In this document: positions 33,883 through 44,252 of the stretch, piece by piece
How the letters are laid out: every line of letters begins with the position of its first letter
Numbering within the stretch: position 1 is the stretch's first letter
Source of the DNA: Camillea tinctor
Taxonomy: Eukaryota; Ascomycota; Sordariomycetes; Xylariales; Xylariaceae
Assembly: GCA_022578605.1 (NCBI GenBank)
Contig: MU394087.1
Location: 310,001 to 374,000, forward strand
Length of the DNA: 64,000 nt
Direction: 5' to 3'
Notes under the pieces: model-generated
Databases searched by the model: none
Told to the model about the DNA's origin: nothing
Seen by the model: only the letters and a program-made list of their open reading frames with translations
Program-made: the position numbers and the translations under genes

Positions 33883-36747
33883 ATGTCCGAGTCCGATAAA
33901 GAACTAGACAACAGCATTGGTCGTACCGAGAACGTCTCCTCCACTGTTGAGAACACGGCGCAAGTACCACAACCCAATTCGGAAACTCCAGAGTTCAAAG
34001 AAGGCGGTTTTGGCTGGTCAGTCCTATTTTTCTAATTTTCAATCCTATCGAAACCTCGACTCTCGAGCGCTGGTCCAGAGTTATGTACCGACAAACCACA
34101 AAGCCAATCGTCGATGGATTCATTAAGTCAATCGAAAAACATAAAACTAAAACCCCCATAGGGCTGTCATATTCGCAGTATTCATACTCAACGCCCATAC
34201 ATGGGGTCTAAACTCCGTACGTGCAAATCATATCTAACACCGCCCACTGCACACATACAGCTTCCCCCCTCCGTCGTTTCATTAAAAGAAAATAATAAAA
34301 TACACGAGTGGGCTAGCTAACCACCGAGCGAATTGGGAAATACGCCGCCGCCGTGCGATAAATAGAGCTACGCCGTGTTTCTGGCCTATTACCTAAAAAC
34401 CAACACGTTCGAAGCGAGCCCCCTCGCGTATGCCTTCATTGGCGGGTTATCCATCTCCATAGGTAAGAGAGAAGCTGTCCTTTTGTTCCTTTTTTTTCTT
34501 TCTCGTCTATCCAAAAAAAAAAAAAAAAAAAAAAAACCTTGTTGTCCGAAAAATCCAGCCACATTACAACCCACCCACACCGCACTGCACCGCACAGATC
34601 GGACGGACGTCCATACTTACTTGCATATTATCCACGGACGGCGTAAGGGGAAAGGGGGTGATGGAGAAAAGCGGTCTTGTTTTATCCCTGTTTTTTTTTT
34701 TGGCTTCGTTATTTTTGAGTAAAAAGTACAACCGTGCTGACTTGAAGGGGGGATTTTTTATTTTCTACAGCCTTACTGGCTTCACCGCTCGCCACTACGC
34801 TGGTCGGGTGGAAGCGCTGCGGGACGAGATGGACTATCTTTCTAGGAGTAATCTTCGAGACGTGAGTGGCTAGATAGTGTCTCCTTTTTTTTTTCTCTCA
34901 CTCTATTTCAGCTTATCCGGGGAGGGGGTTGAGGACGGAGAAAAGGGGGAGTGGGGGGTGTACTAGATACCCCTATAGCATTTGTATATTCCTAACTTAC
35001 TTATCTCTCCGAGTTAAAGGGGTGTTGCCTTAACGTGGGCGGGTTTAGGAGTTTTGGGGAGATTTTGCTAATGCAACCCCCGAGGGAACAACAGGATCGG
35101 CTTTCTAGGCTCGTCCTTCGCCTACGAGCTATGGCACATCCTGCTAAGCCAGGGGATCTCGTTCGGGTTCGGGATGGGCCTCTGCTTCGTAGCCTCGGCG
35201 GCCGTGCCGCCGCAGTGGTTCACGAAGCGGCGGTCCTTCGCCAACGCCATCGCGGCGTCCGGGTCGGGCTTCGGCGGCTTGTGCTACTCGCTCGCGGCCA
35301 ACGCCATGATCGCGAGCATCGGCCTGCCCTGGACCTTCCGCGTCCTCGCCGTCATCTGCTTCGTCGTCAACGGCACGGCCACCTTCTTCATCCGCGACCG
35401 CAACCGTGACATCGGCTCCGTGCACCTGGCTTTTGATTGGAAGCTCTTCAAGCGCCCGTCGTTCCTCTTGCTCGAGGGCTGGATGGTGCTCTCTATCATT
35501 GGGTACATCATCATCGTCTTCAGCATTGTCGCCTACTGCCAGGCCGTCGGCCTATCGGCTTCCCAGGCTTCTCTGGTCGGAGCCCTTTTCAACCGTGAGT
35601 TGTCACCCCCTTGCCCCCATTTTGTGCAAACTGGTGAACTGCCTAAACTGATTCTAGCTGCAGTGGCGCAAGGTGTCGGGCGGCCCATCATAGGGCTTTC
35701 GAGCGACTCGGTTGGGCGTCTGAACGTGGCTAACCTCTGCACGCTGTTCTGCGGCTTACTCTGCTTGTTCTTATGGACGTTTGGTGCCAGGACACTAGCC
35801 GCGTGTATCATTTTCGCTCTGCTGAGTGGTCCCGCGGCTGGTGTTATGTGGGCAACCATTGCGCCCATATGCGCCGAGGTCGTTGGCCTCGCCCTCATCC
35901 CTTCTGGTACGCCGTCTTATTCCTTGGGGCTCGCCCCCCTCCTGTGGCGATCCCATGGTCCTAGCATTGCAGGCCCCATATGCTCTCTCCTGGTCGTCTG
36001 ACCTCCTATGTTTTGAACACGCGGTTGCTAACTGGAAGAAGCGCTATCGATGACATGGCTCGTGCTTGTGCTGCCAGCAACATTCGCCGAAGTTATCGGT
36101 CTGAGTTTGAGACGACCCGGAAGCTGGGGCTTTTTGCACGCCCAGCTCTTCACAGCGTTCAGTAAGCAACTTCCATACGTTTCTTCTTTCTATACTGTGC
36201 GTCCCGGGAATAGCGGGTGCTTATTCTGGCTTGATTCATAAATCATCTACTTCCGAGACATATTCCATAAGCATAAACCGCCACGGAATAACACGTGCTA
36301 ACTCTCGATTTTTAGTGTATATAGGGGCGTTTGTCTTTGGTACGTGTAAAAGAGCCCCTCAATCCTTTGCCCCCCCTTTTTTGCTTCTTCCACTCCCACC
36401 CCACTTCTACCTGCCACTCTCCCAGATGAACGGCTTGTGTGTCCATAACATCTCCTCCCAAAAAGAGCTATTTGCATAACCGAGAAAGCGTTTATGGATC
36501 CCTACTGACCTATCCTTCTTCTTCTTGTCTCTCTCTAGGATGGTCTCTCCGTGCTTGGAAAGTCTGGGAACTAGAAATGGCCCATTTGGACAAGGAACAG
36601 CGAGAGCTCGCCATACGCGACAACGGCGTCATACCGGAAACAAGCGAGGAGGGGGAAGCAGATATCGAACGGCACGTCAGCCGCACGCCGACCGTCCGAC
36701 AGCGGATATCGGCCCTCAAGGGTCTCTGGGCCATTCAGCGCGTGTAA
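33883..36747 (+). CDS. MFS transporter, monocarboxylate porter (MCH)-like
   Basis: Nine exons: 33883-34016, 34162-34216, 34366-34462, 34771-34861, 35095-35594, 35664-35906, 36042-36161, 36214-36339, 36539-36747, giving 524 residues. The order is typical of fungal MCH proteins: cytosolic acidic tail, GGFGWAVIFAVFILNAHTWG, SYAVFLAYYL, LLSQGISFGFGMGLCFVASAAVPPQWF (split here), WFTKRRSFANAIAASGSG and ALFNLAQGVGRPIIG. About 12 TM segments are visible. Exon 6 is placed at CTGCAG rather than the earlier TTCTAG because it gives the conserved NLAQG. Exon 8 is the least certain; a GC-AG intron inside it (about 36262-36313) would also keep the frame. Intron 3 holds a run of 24 A. The substrate may be a mono- or dicarboxylate. 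Its stop lies 234 bp from that of the succinyl-CoA ligase fusion. Confidence 0.85.
34513..34536. repeat. Homopolymer run of 24 A in an intron
   Basis: Inside intron 3 of the MCH-like transporter gene; likely length-variable and a possible assembly weak point. Confidence 0.85.
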
Positions 36748-36981
36748 GTTAACGTAGCCACCCTAGTGTGATATATTTCGAGGTAGAGGGTCCGAGCTCA
36801 TAGCGATGTCATTGAAGCTTTACTATTAACAATACATGTACACATGCCCAAATCACTCACAGACCTGTAGTATACCAAGTCTTCATAAAGGCACCAGTAT
36901 ATTTCTCTAGTGTAGATACTACGTATAGATAATATGATACCCATGCTATCAAAATATTTACTTGCCTTCATCCACCACCTC

Positions 36982-39822
36982 CTACCGTGCTTTCTTCGCA
37001 AGCGCTATAGCTTTGGCAGCCGCCTCGTCGAAGTCGTCGAACGCGAAGAGCGGTAACCCGCTCTCGGCGATGATGCGCTGGCCTTGCTCCTCGTTCGTGC
37101 CGCGAATGCGGACCACAACAGGGACGCGCACTTGCAGGTCCTTGAATGCCATGACGACTCCTCGGGCTATCATATCACCCAGCGTCAGACCGCCGAAGAT
37201 GTTGACAAATATACACTACAAGATTTGTTTTGTCGATTAGTAAGTTCTCAACACGCTTACACGATTCTATATATGGTGTGTGGGGATAAAGAACGAGGGA
37301 GGGCATGGGACGGGGAACAAGTAAGAAAAGGGAGGGGAGGGGAAAGAGTAGGGCATAAGAGAAGAATACGTATATATATACCAAGCAAGAAAATAAAGAA
37401 GAGAGGCACATACCTTCACCCTCGGATCCCTCAAAATAATCTCAAAACTCCTCTTCACCGTCTCGCTCGTCGCCTTACCTCCCGTGTCCAAGAAATTCGC
37501 TACCTTGCCCCCCGCATCCGTCAGCGCATCCACGGTGTTCATAGCGAGCCCCGCGCCGTTGACCAGGGTCCCGATATTCGCCCGCTTGTCGCCCTCGTTG
37601 AGCTTGATGTACACGATACCCCCGTCATCATCACTCTTCTTCCCCTCCTTCTCTCCCTCCCGTGCCGAGGAGGGGCTGTAGCGTTGGTGTATGTCCGCGT
37701 GCCGGCCGCCGCTCCGGAACGCGGCATCGTCGAAGCCTAGGCGCGCGGACACGACGCGCAGCGATTTCGGGAGGAACTGGAAGCGCGTATCGACGATGAA
37801 GGCCTCCTTCTCGACGAAGAGGGTGATGAGACCGGCAAGTATGCGTTCAAGGAAGGGGATCATCCGAGGCGGAAGTTTGAGGTACGAGGCGACGGCTAGG
37901 ATGGGTAGGTCACTGGCTGAGGTGGCATGATCCAAGTCGAAGTCAAATTTGGCGATGGCCGTGGGGGATAGGTTACTGGTCAAGCTTGCATGATTGAAGA
38001 TGTCGAAGTTGGATTGAGTGGAACTAGCTGGTGCTGATCCAGGGGGTGGTAGTCTCGACAGGGACGCGATAATGCAGGGCTTATTGGTAGATCGGTTCAC
38101 GGTCACGCCAAGTAGGGGCAGGGGAGTCCCGTCCTTTACTAACGTTGAGGCAGTAGGTTCATCGGCGGTAGGTACGTAATACTGGTGCAGGAGGCTGAGC
38201 GCTGTGTTCTGGGTCAGATATAAGCTCCGTGTCTGATGGGTTGCTGGGTGCTCTCGGCTAGTGATATGTGGGATAAAGTTAGTAGCAGTGCTATCACTAG
38301 GACTAGGCCGACGACAAGCAGTGTGGATTCCTCTTCGAGGGGGTTGTCTGGATGCCAGTGCGTTTTTGAGTACTGGGCCAAATTTCGAAGGATGATTAAT
38401 GACCGGTACTCCAGCTACTGCCAAAGCATGGGTTTTGTCCGAGGCAGATGGTTCACCAGGAAGAGCGAATGCGCCGGCGTGGCCCATTATATGGCCTGGA
38501 ACAGCATTGACACCGGCTACTAGAGCGATTATCGGTCTAATGATGGAAGCCATGTCAGCATGACTACACTATACAAACATCCAGCAACTCTGGTTACTAA
38601 CTTCGGCTCGCTAGTCGTGGCCCGGTACTCTGCGATCCAGTCGGCGGCTTCGAGTTCTGCATGTCCACCGATCTCCCCAATAAGAGCAATGCCCTCTGTG
38701 TCGCTGTCTTCAGCGAGGATCTGTAATCCGTCTTTGAGGGTTGTTCCGGGTAGAATATCACCACCAACGCCAATACACATGCTCTGGCCCAGGCCAGCTC
38801 TCAGAGTTGAGGCAGCAGCTTTTACTGTCAAATAACCGTCTGATTGAGTACCTTGATAAGGGGTTTCTTACTCTCGTAACTCAAAGTGCCTGATCTCGCC
38901 ACGATGCCTATTTTCCCGGGCTTAAAACAAGGGAGTGGCTGGAAGCCTATAAAAGGGGATAAGCCATAATGAGGTTGTAAGCTAGATGTCGAATAAGGAT
39001 ATATGCTGAGGTTTGGGACGCAACTACTAACCTATCCGGCACTTTCCAACGGAAGATATAATTCCAGGGGAATTGGCACCGACCAACCTCGATACCGATT
39101 GGGTCTTTAAGATGGAGTGTATCTGTAACAAGAAAATAAGTTACTCCATACTCTATTTTATCATATCTAGTAGCTTAAACCCTACCCGAAGCATATCATG
39201 AAGTGGTATATGCTCTGCCACAGCAACAATGAGCGGCACCTCGGCCTCGATAGCCTCCTCGATGGCGCCGGTGGCCTGGTGCGCGGCAACATAGATACCT
39301 GTGGCGTCAGGCTTCAGGACTTCCATGGCCTGACGGGTTTCAGCTTCGAAGAATCGTGCTAGGCTCTAGTATTTCCGTCTCACCTTCCGAACCGTAGGCA
39401 GCACCGGCAAGCCCAGATGTTCGCCCTCGCGGCCTGGCGTAACACCACCCACGATATTAGTACCCCATTCTAGAGACTCCTTAGCATTAGCCGTCGCCTA
39501 AGGGTAGGTTAGCGAGTTTATACAGATATCCAGCGCATAGCATATAGCAATGGCCGAACAAAAAGAAAAACTCGCCTGTTTCCCTACATTGTATTGTTAG
39601 CTAGTAAACCATGGGCGAGAGAAACGAAAGCACTCAACCAGTAAAGCCTTGAAATATAACTCGCGTATGGCTGCCGATCTTGAGATTCTGTAGAGTCGAG
39701 TCATAAGGGCTACGAAGCGCTATAGTGCTTCCAAAACCCCGACTCGCAACGACGGGATTCCTATAAATTTCCTGTCTCGGTAACCCCTTTCGGGGCCTTG
39801 TCACCATAGCTCTGCGCAGCAT
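36982..39822 (-). CDS. Succinyl-CoA ligase-like alpha-beta fusion with degenerate ATP-grasp half
   Basis: Nine exons: 39822-39639, 39583-39576, 39497-39384, 39329-39186, 39122-39032, 38946-38872, 38824-38602, 38536-37414 and 37215-36982, totalling 731 residues. Residues 1-38 are basic and fit a mitochondrial presequence. Residues about 39-345 are a full SCS alpha subunit: GFTGKQATANAKE, IVGGVTPGREG, CoA-binding VARSGTLSYE, LIGEIGGHAELEAA and the phosphohistidine loop GHAGAF (His299). The rest is beta-like: TALSLLHQYYVPTADEP matches the beta N-terminus, but the Lys/Gly-rich ATP-binding subdomain that should follow is missing, and the E-I-N and D-G metal motifs read VDT and SAR. The CoA-ligase end is well kept: NGAGLAMNTVDAL, NFLDTGGKAT, VNIFGG, VVVRIRGTN. 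The substrate acid and whether ATP is used are open. Confidence 0.87.
39576..39583 (-). other. 8-nt microexon followed by a GC-AG intron
   Basis: GGAAACAG, preceded by a CTAACA branch site and TGTAG, followed by GCGAGT. It completes G-K-Q in the conserved GFTGKQATA stretch of the CoA-binding domain. Without it the frame and the conserved residues are lost. Confidence 0.75.
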
Positions 39823-40845
39823 TTTGGGGAAATAAAGAGGTAGTGTCTTTACTGATTCAACTGCACATCGCACGGAGACGAAGTATAATAAAGATCTAAG
39901 TATAGGTAGATAAACAGTTAAAAAAAAACCCACCTCGGAAAGTATGGAATATAGAGAAATAAGACAAGACTGCTGTAGATCAAGGTAGCTTGCACTTATA
40001 CAGAAAACAACGAATTACATGTAGTTCTTTAAGCCCGGCAACGGTCGCGGATTTGGTGCGGGTTTGGGGGTTTGGAGTTCGGGGCACTGGATATAAGCCG
40101 GGTTTGCCGCGTCTAGACGGTGTGGAACTGGTTAAAAAGGGGGGAGGATGAGCTAAGAAGAAGGAAGGGTTGATAAAAAAATGTCTTTAAGATACCTATT
40201 TGGGTACTTTGGTCTCTGAAGGGGAGAAAAAAAGAAAACAGAAATGGCAGAGAGATAATCCGACTGGTATTGCTAACTTGAAGTACATATGAATTTCAAT
40301 GGGCGGGTACATAGACACCGGGCTAATATCCGACTCACTATTAGTGCTTCGTCACAACTTGTGTGCGCAGGCTCTGATAGTCCTAGTGGGTGTATGTTTG
40401 CTTTTATTAACAAATAAATAGTGCGGTAACTAAGGTTCTAGTTGATGTACTGTCGTGTTATCCCGGGTTCCTATGAGGTTGTGTCTATGTGCCAATCTAG
40501 ACTGTTAGGAGTATCTTGATCTATCTAACGTAGTTGTATATCTTGTGTGACGTAGACTTCTTCCTAGACAATACCTATTGAAACCTATTAAACTAGCTAG
40601 CGTTAATGCTGCAAGTTCTGCTTTTTAGATCTCGGGCTTGCTGTTGTCTGGAAGTTTGTATAGTAACCGTGGGAGCGTCAGTTTATAACAAACGTCGTAA
40701 TATAATATAACACATCGGCTATGCTCTTCTAGCGGCTGGGGCGGACTTCTTTTGGGGGTTTCCCTGACCTATTACCCCCTTTCTGGCCAAGTGCTGCTAA
40801 GTCATGTTATAGGTCATGTTACCAAGGTATCTGTGACGAATAACC
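39823..40845. other. Intergenic (1 kb)
   Basis: Promoter of the ligase fusion and 3' side of COX19, both on the minus strand. No coding frame or structured element recognised. Confidence 0.6.
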
Positions 40846-41389
40846 TTACGGTTTTGGATTTGCTGTCTCTCTCTTTCCGGGTTCTGAATTTGGTGGTGAT
40901 TCCGCAAAGCCCAAGTTCCTAAATTCGTCCCTAGCCATCAAATTCCTAATACGACAAAGATTTGGTCAGTTTTATCCAGGAAGCTCCCCATGTTTCTTCA
41001 CAGCTGACAGGGTATATATATATATTTCCTTACCGGTCCATACGGCAGGCAAGATATGACTTTGCGAGCTGGCGGCATTCATCCTCGTTGACACCCTTGA
41101 CCTTCTTGATGCAGGAGAGGTAGCGGGTCATTACATGCTTGCATTCGCCTGTAGACGAGTAAGCCCCAGATCAGACACAGTCATGACTTGATATATAAGT
41201 CCGGATTGGCTTGGGTGACTGACCATCATGATCTAGTGGGAAACTTCCGCGCTCTGGTCTAGAGATTGTCAACGCCAATACCAGACAATTGAGTTTTATA
41301 AGGAGAAGAAGTAATGGGCAAGACAATGCAACGTACGGGATTGGCTTCCCAGCATAGGGACCGCTTCCTGGACTACCGAAGGAACTCAT
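40846..41389 (-). CDS. COX19: Cytochrome c oxidase assembly protein Cox19
   Basis: Four small exons (41389-41337, 41258-41224, 41148-41034, 40945-40846) encode 100 residues. The sequence starts [10 protein letters not shown] and continues [17 protein letters not shown], the characteristic Cox19 opening. The CHCH domain contains both twin CX9C motifs, in [12 protein letters not shown] and [12 protein letters not shown], then [17 protein letters not shown]. Cox19 works in the mitochondrial intermembrane space, helping Cox11 and copper delivery to cytochrome oxidase, and is imported by the Mia40 disulfide relay. The C-terminal extension ([10 protein letters not shown]...) is short and variable. 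The exon junctions restore every conserved residue, so the model is firm. Confidence 0.95.
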
Positions 41390-42420
41390 GGAAAATCTAC
41401 CAAAGTCCTTTACTAAGTTTATAAATTCTTGGAATTATCTAGTACGCGGTGGGAAGCTTGAATTTCAGTAACTTGATAAAGTCAGGTGATGGTATTGGCC
41501 TATCTTACATAGATGATGTTTTTAGATGTTGGTGGTGTGGTGTATATGAAAATTCGGGATTAGCTAGGTACCTAAGTACCTCAGCTGCCCAGCACCAGCA
41601 GCCCACCTACCCACCAGGATAAATGGATGATGATGGCTTTGCCTAGGTAGGAGGTAGCTTATCGATAATAGGTATGTTCTGTATGGAAAGCTCGTATAGA
41701 GCATACATCTCGGAGGTAGTAGAAACATTAGTGTAAGTTGATAGGTCCCTCCCCCACTTAACAGATCGGTCATGTAGGGGTAGTGAGAGAGATAAGCCGA
41801 GAAGCCCCTGCCAACTCACCATGATGATTTGTGCACAATGCAGATTGTCCGCTGGTTGCCGGGCGAACAGTGCCACTTCGACGCTAGACCTTGACATCAG
41901 TCCGCAGCCGATGACCAGACATGCGCCAAGTTTGCAGCTTCTGGTGTCGTCCAATGTCTAAAAGCGCCCAGTACAATGGCGAGATGAATTGGGCAGGTAC
42001 CTAAAAAAAAGAGAAAAGACCAAAAAAGGAGAAATAGAAGCAGACCGGGCTCCTAGTGCATTAACCTGTTGGACCTGTTCAACCTAAAAAACCTGCAACT
42101 TATCAATCCTACCCCAATACCACCAATAATCTGATATACTGCTACTCCGTACTTCCCTACCACCAGCCAGCCCACCGACCAGCCGATCAACCTACCATCA
42201 ATCAAATCGAATCTTCTACACACGGATTGGAGTATTGCAGTCAACCAAAATCTAGGAAGAGCAAAAGACGAAAATAGAAGGAAATAAGAGAAAAGGGAGA
42301 AAAAAAGGGAAGAGGGAAACAAAACAAAAAAAGAACTTAGGGAATTACAATTACGGACCCTGCGATTGAAACGAACTTGTTCATATCCTATATCCCAAAT
42401 CCCCTCGGAAATTTTGGAAC
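41390..42420. promoter_or_regulatory. Divergent promoter region of COX19 and the Cys-rich secreted protein
   Basis: About 1 kb with no gene of its own. Runs of CTACC/TAGGTA words at 41570-41660. A purine-rich stretch (41.99-42.34 kb) leads into the plus-strand start. Confidence 0.45.
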
Positions 42421-43232
42421 ATGCGCATAAAACATTATCGGCATGTTGCCCTTTTCTCGATAGCTGTCTCGAATCTCTGTCAAGCTGCCGACCCCATCAA
42501 CCCATTGCGATTTCTAGATATATCCGAGTATTCGGCAGTGCAGAGGAGGGCTCTGGACTGCCCGGCCAACTATTTCAGCTGCGAAGACCAAGGCGCCGCC
42601 TTTGCCAACACATGTTGTGAAAATGGACAGCTGTGCTCATTAGATGCGCAACAGCAGGCAGCTTGCTGTCCTACCACGTACGTACCTCTCTACCTTTCTT
42701 TTCTCTTTCTTTTTCTTTTTAGTTTCCCTAGAGAGAGGAACTCTCCCAGCTAATCCGTTATCGTGGGTGGAACAACAGAGCGACCTGCACCGGAGTAGCG
42801 CCCACAACCACGACAGCAGCGCCATCCTTCGTGACCAACTCGTACTTCTCCTTCCCCTACATAGCGACCTCGTTCGCCAATACAGTAGCCTGCTCATCAG
42901 CGCTGAGCCAGTGCTCGCGGAACTACATGGCCTGCGTGACGGGCCTGGCTGGCAATAGCGGCGGGTACGGTGTGACCATCGTGGTCCCTGGCGGAGGTGG
43001 CACGACGATCGCCCCAACCCAGGCTACAGTCCCTTCGGCCACCGCGACATCAGTTTGCTCGAGCCTGTCCTCGGAGGCGTGCTATAACATACAGACTGGC
43101 GTGTGCGCTCAAGAGGGCGTCACGGCGGGCTTCACTATCGGAGGCGCAAATGCAGCACCGAGGCCGACGGCTGCTTGCATAGCTGGGGTGGTAGCTGGTG
43201 TGGGAATGGGACTCATGGGCGGACAGTTTTGA
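42421..43232 (+). CDS. Cys-rich secreted, probably GPI-anchored protein
   Basis: Two exons (42421-42677, 42779-43232) give 236 residues. The first about 23 residues form a signal peptide (HVALFSIAVSNLCQA). The N-terminal domain has densely spaced cysteines: LDCPANYFSCEDQG, NTCCENGQLCS and AACCPT, continued after the intron by TATCTGVAP, a pattern seen in conserved fungal GPI-anchored proteins of unknown function. A Thr/Ala/Pro-rich linker follows, then more cysteines (ACSSALSQCSRNYMAC). The C-terminus is weakly hydrophobic and small-residue rich (ACIAGVVAGVGMGLMGG), which fits a GPI signal. A wall or membrane role is inferred; no enzymatic motif is seen. Confidence 0.82.
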
Positions 43233-44252
43233 TGTTTTTTTTTCTTCTTTTCTTTCTTTGTCTATTTTCTGGATGAATAAATGAAGAGGGACAAAGTTGG
43301 TGAACAGGGGAATCTATTTTCTATTATAGGAATCGGATTTGGTTATAAATGAGCTCTCAGGTGAAGGGAATCATGAAAGGGGGGAACTCACTAACCATAG
43401 GTGTAAATGGGACGATCTAATGATTTTTCATGAACCCCCCTTTTCCCCCTTTTTGGGACATTTGTATATGTTAGTGTTTTGTAGATATGGATGTTTGGTA
43501 GGTGGGATATTATGAGGAATGTTCATTTGCAGGCAAGAGATGATATTTGAGGCTTGTATCTGTTGTGTTGAGCTGAGAGTTGCAGACCAGCAAAACAATC
43601 TAAATGAGGAAATGCACAACATGATGGGATTTCTTGTTTTTGCTTTTCTTTGGTTCTTTGTAAGTTATGCTCTTGTTATGTATATTTTTACTGAACTTTA
43701 AATCACTTAGAATGACACTGTTTATGTCAACTATTTTTCTGTTATCTACCTATGCTTGAGTTTAAATAACCCCCCATCCCATCACTTGTAGAGAAGAGGG
43801 GGGACTTACACAGCGAAGATAACGGCTGATAGCAAAAGCGCTAACCTAGCTTTTTACTTTTACACTATGATCACCCCTTCCACTAACAACATTGAAATGC
43901 CTAGGTTATAACGCTTAATACCTACTAGGGTAACCTACATACAGTACCTCAACACAGGTTAAGCCTTTACCTCTAAACCAACTCAACCCTGGTCAGATCA
44001 ACTCAACTCAACTCAGCTCCCACTCAGTAACCTACAACATACTTCTATCTCCCAGCACACACAACAAAAAGTAAAGCTGCTCTCCTGAAATAAAAAGGAA
44101 TAAAAAGAAAAGAATAAATCCACCATTAGCCTCGGTTTAAAACACACAGACTTAGTCATCCCGATCATGCTCTACTCTCATGATCACCAAACAGATTGTT
44201 TTTCTTGATGTTGTTCTGCGGATGACAGCACAATAACAATAAACGAAACGCT
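43233..44252. other. Intergenic (1 kb) with NPR3 leader
   Basis: No supported gene. The last 250 bp are the CAACTCAACT-rich leader of NPR3. Confidence 0.6.

Noticed and set aside
34375..34722. 115-codon frame as a distinct protein
   Set aside because: It reads exon 3 of the MFS gene into an intron containing a poly-A run.
39634..39933. Start of the ligase fusion at the upstream ATG of MGFFLTVYL
   Set aside because: The internal ATG of MLRRAMVTR gives a typical basic mitochondrial presequence, while the longer version begins with an unrelated hydrophobic stretch.
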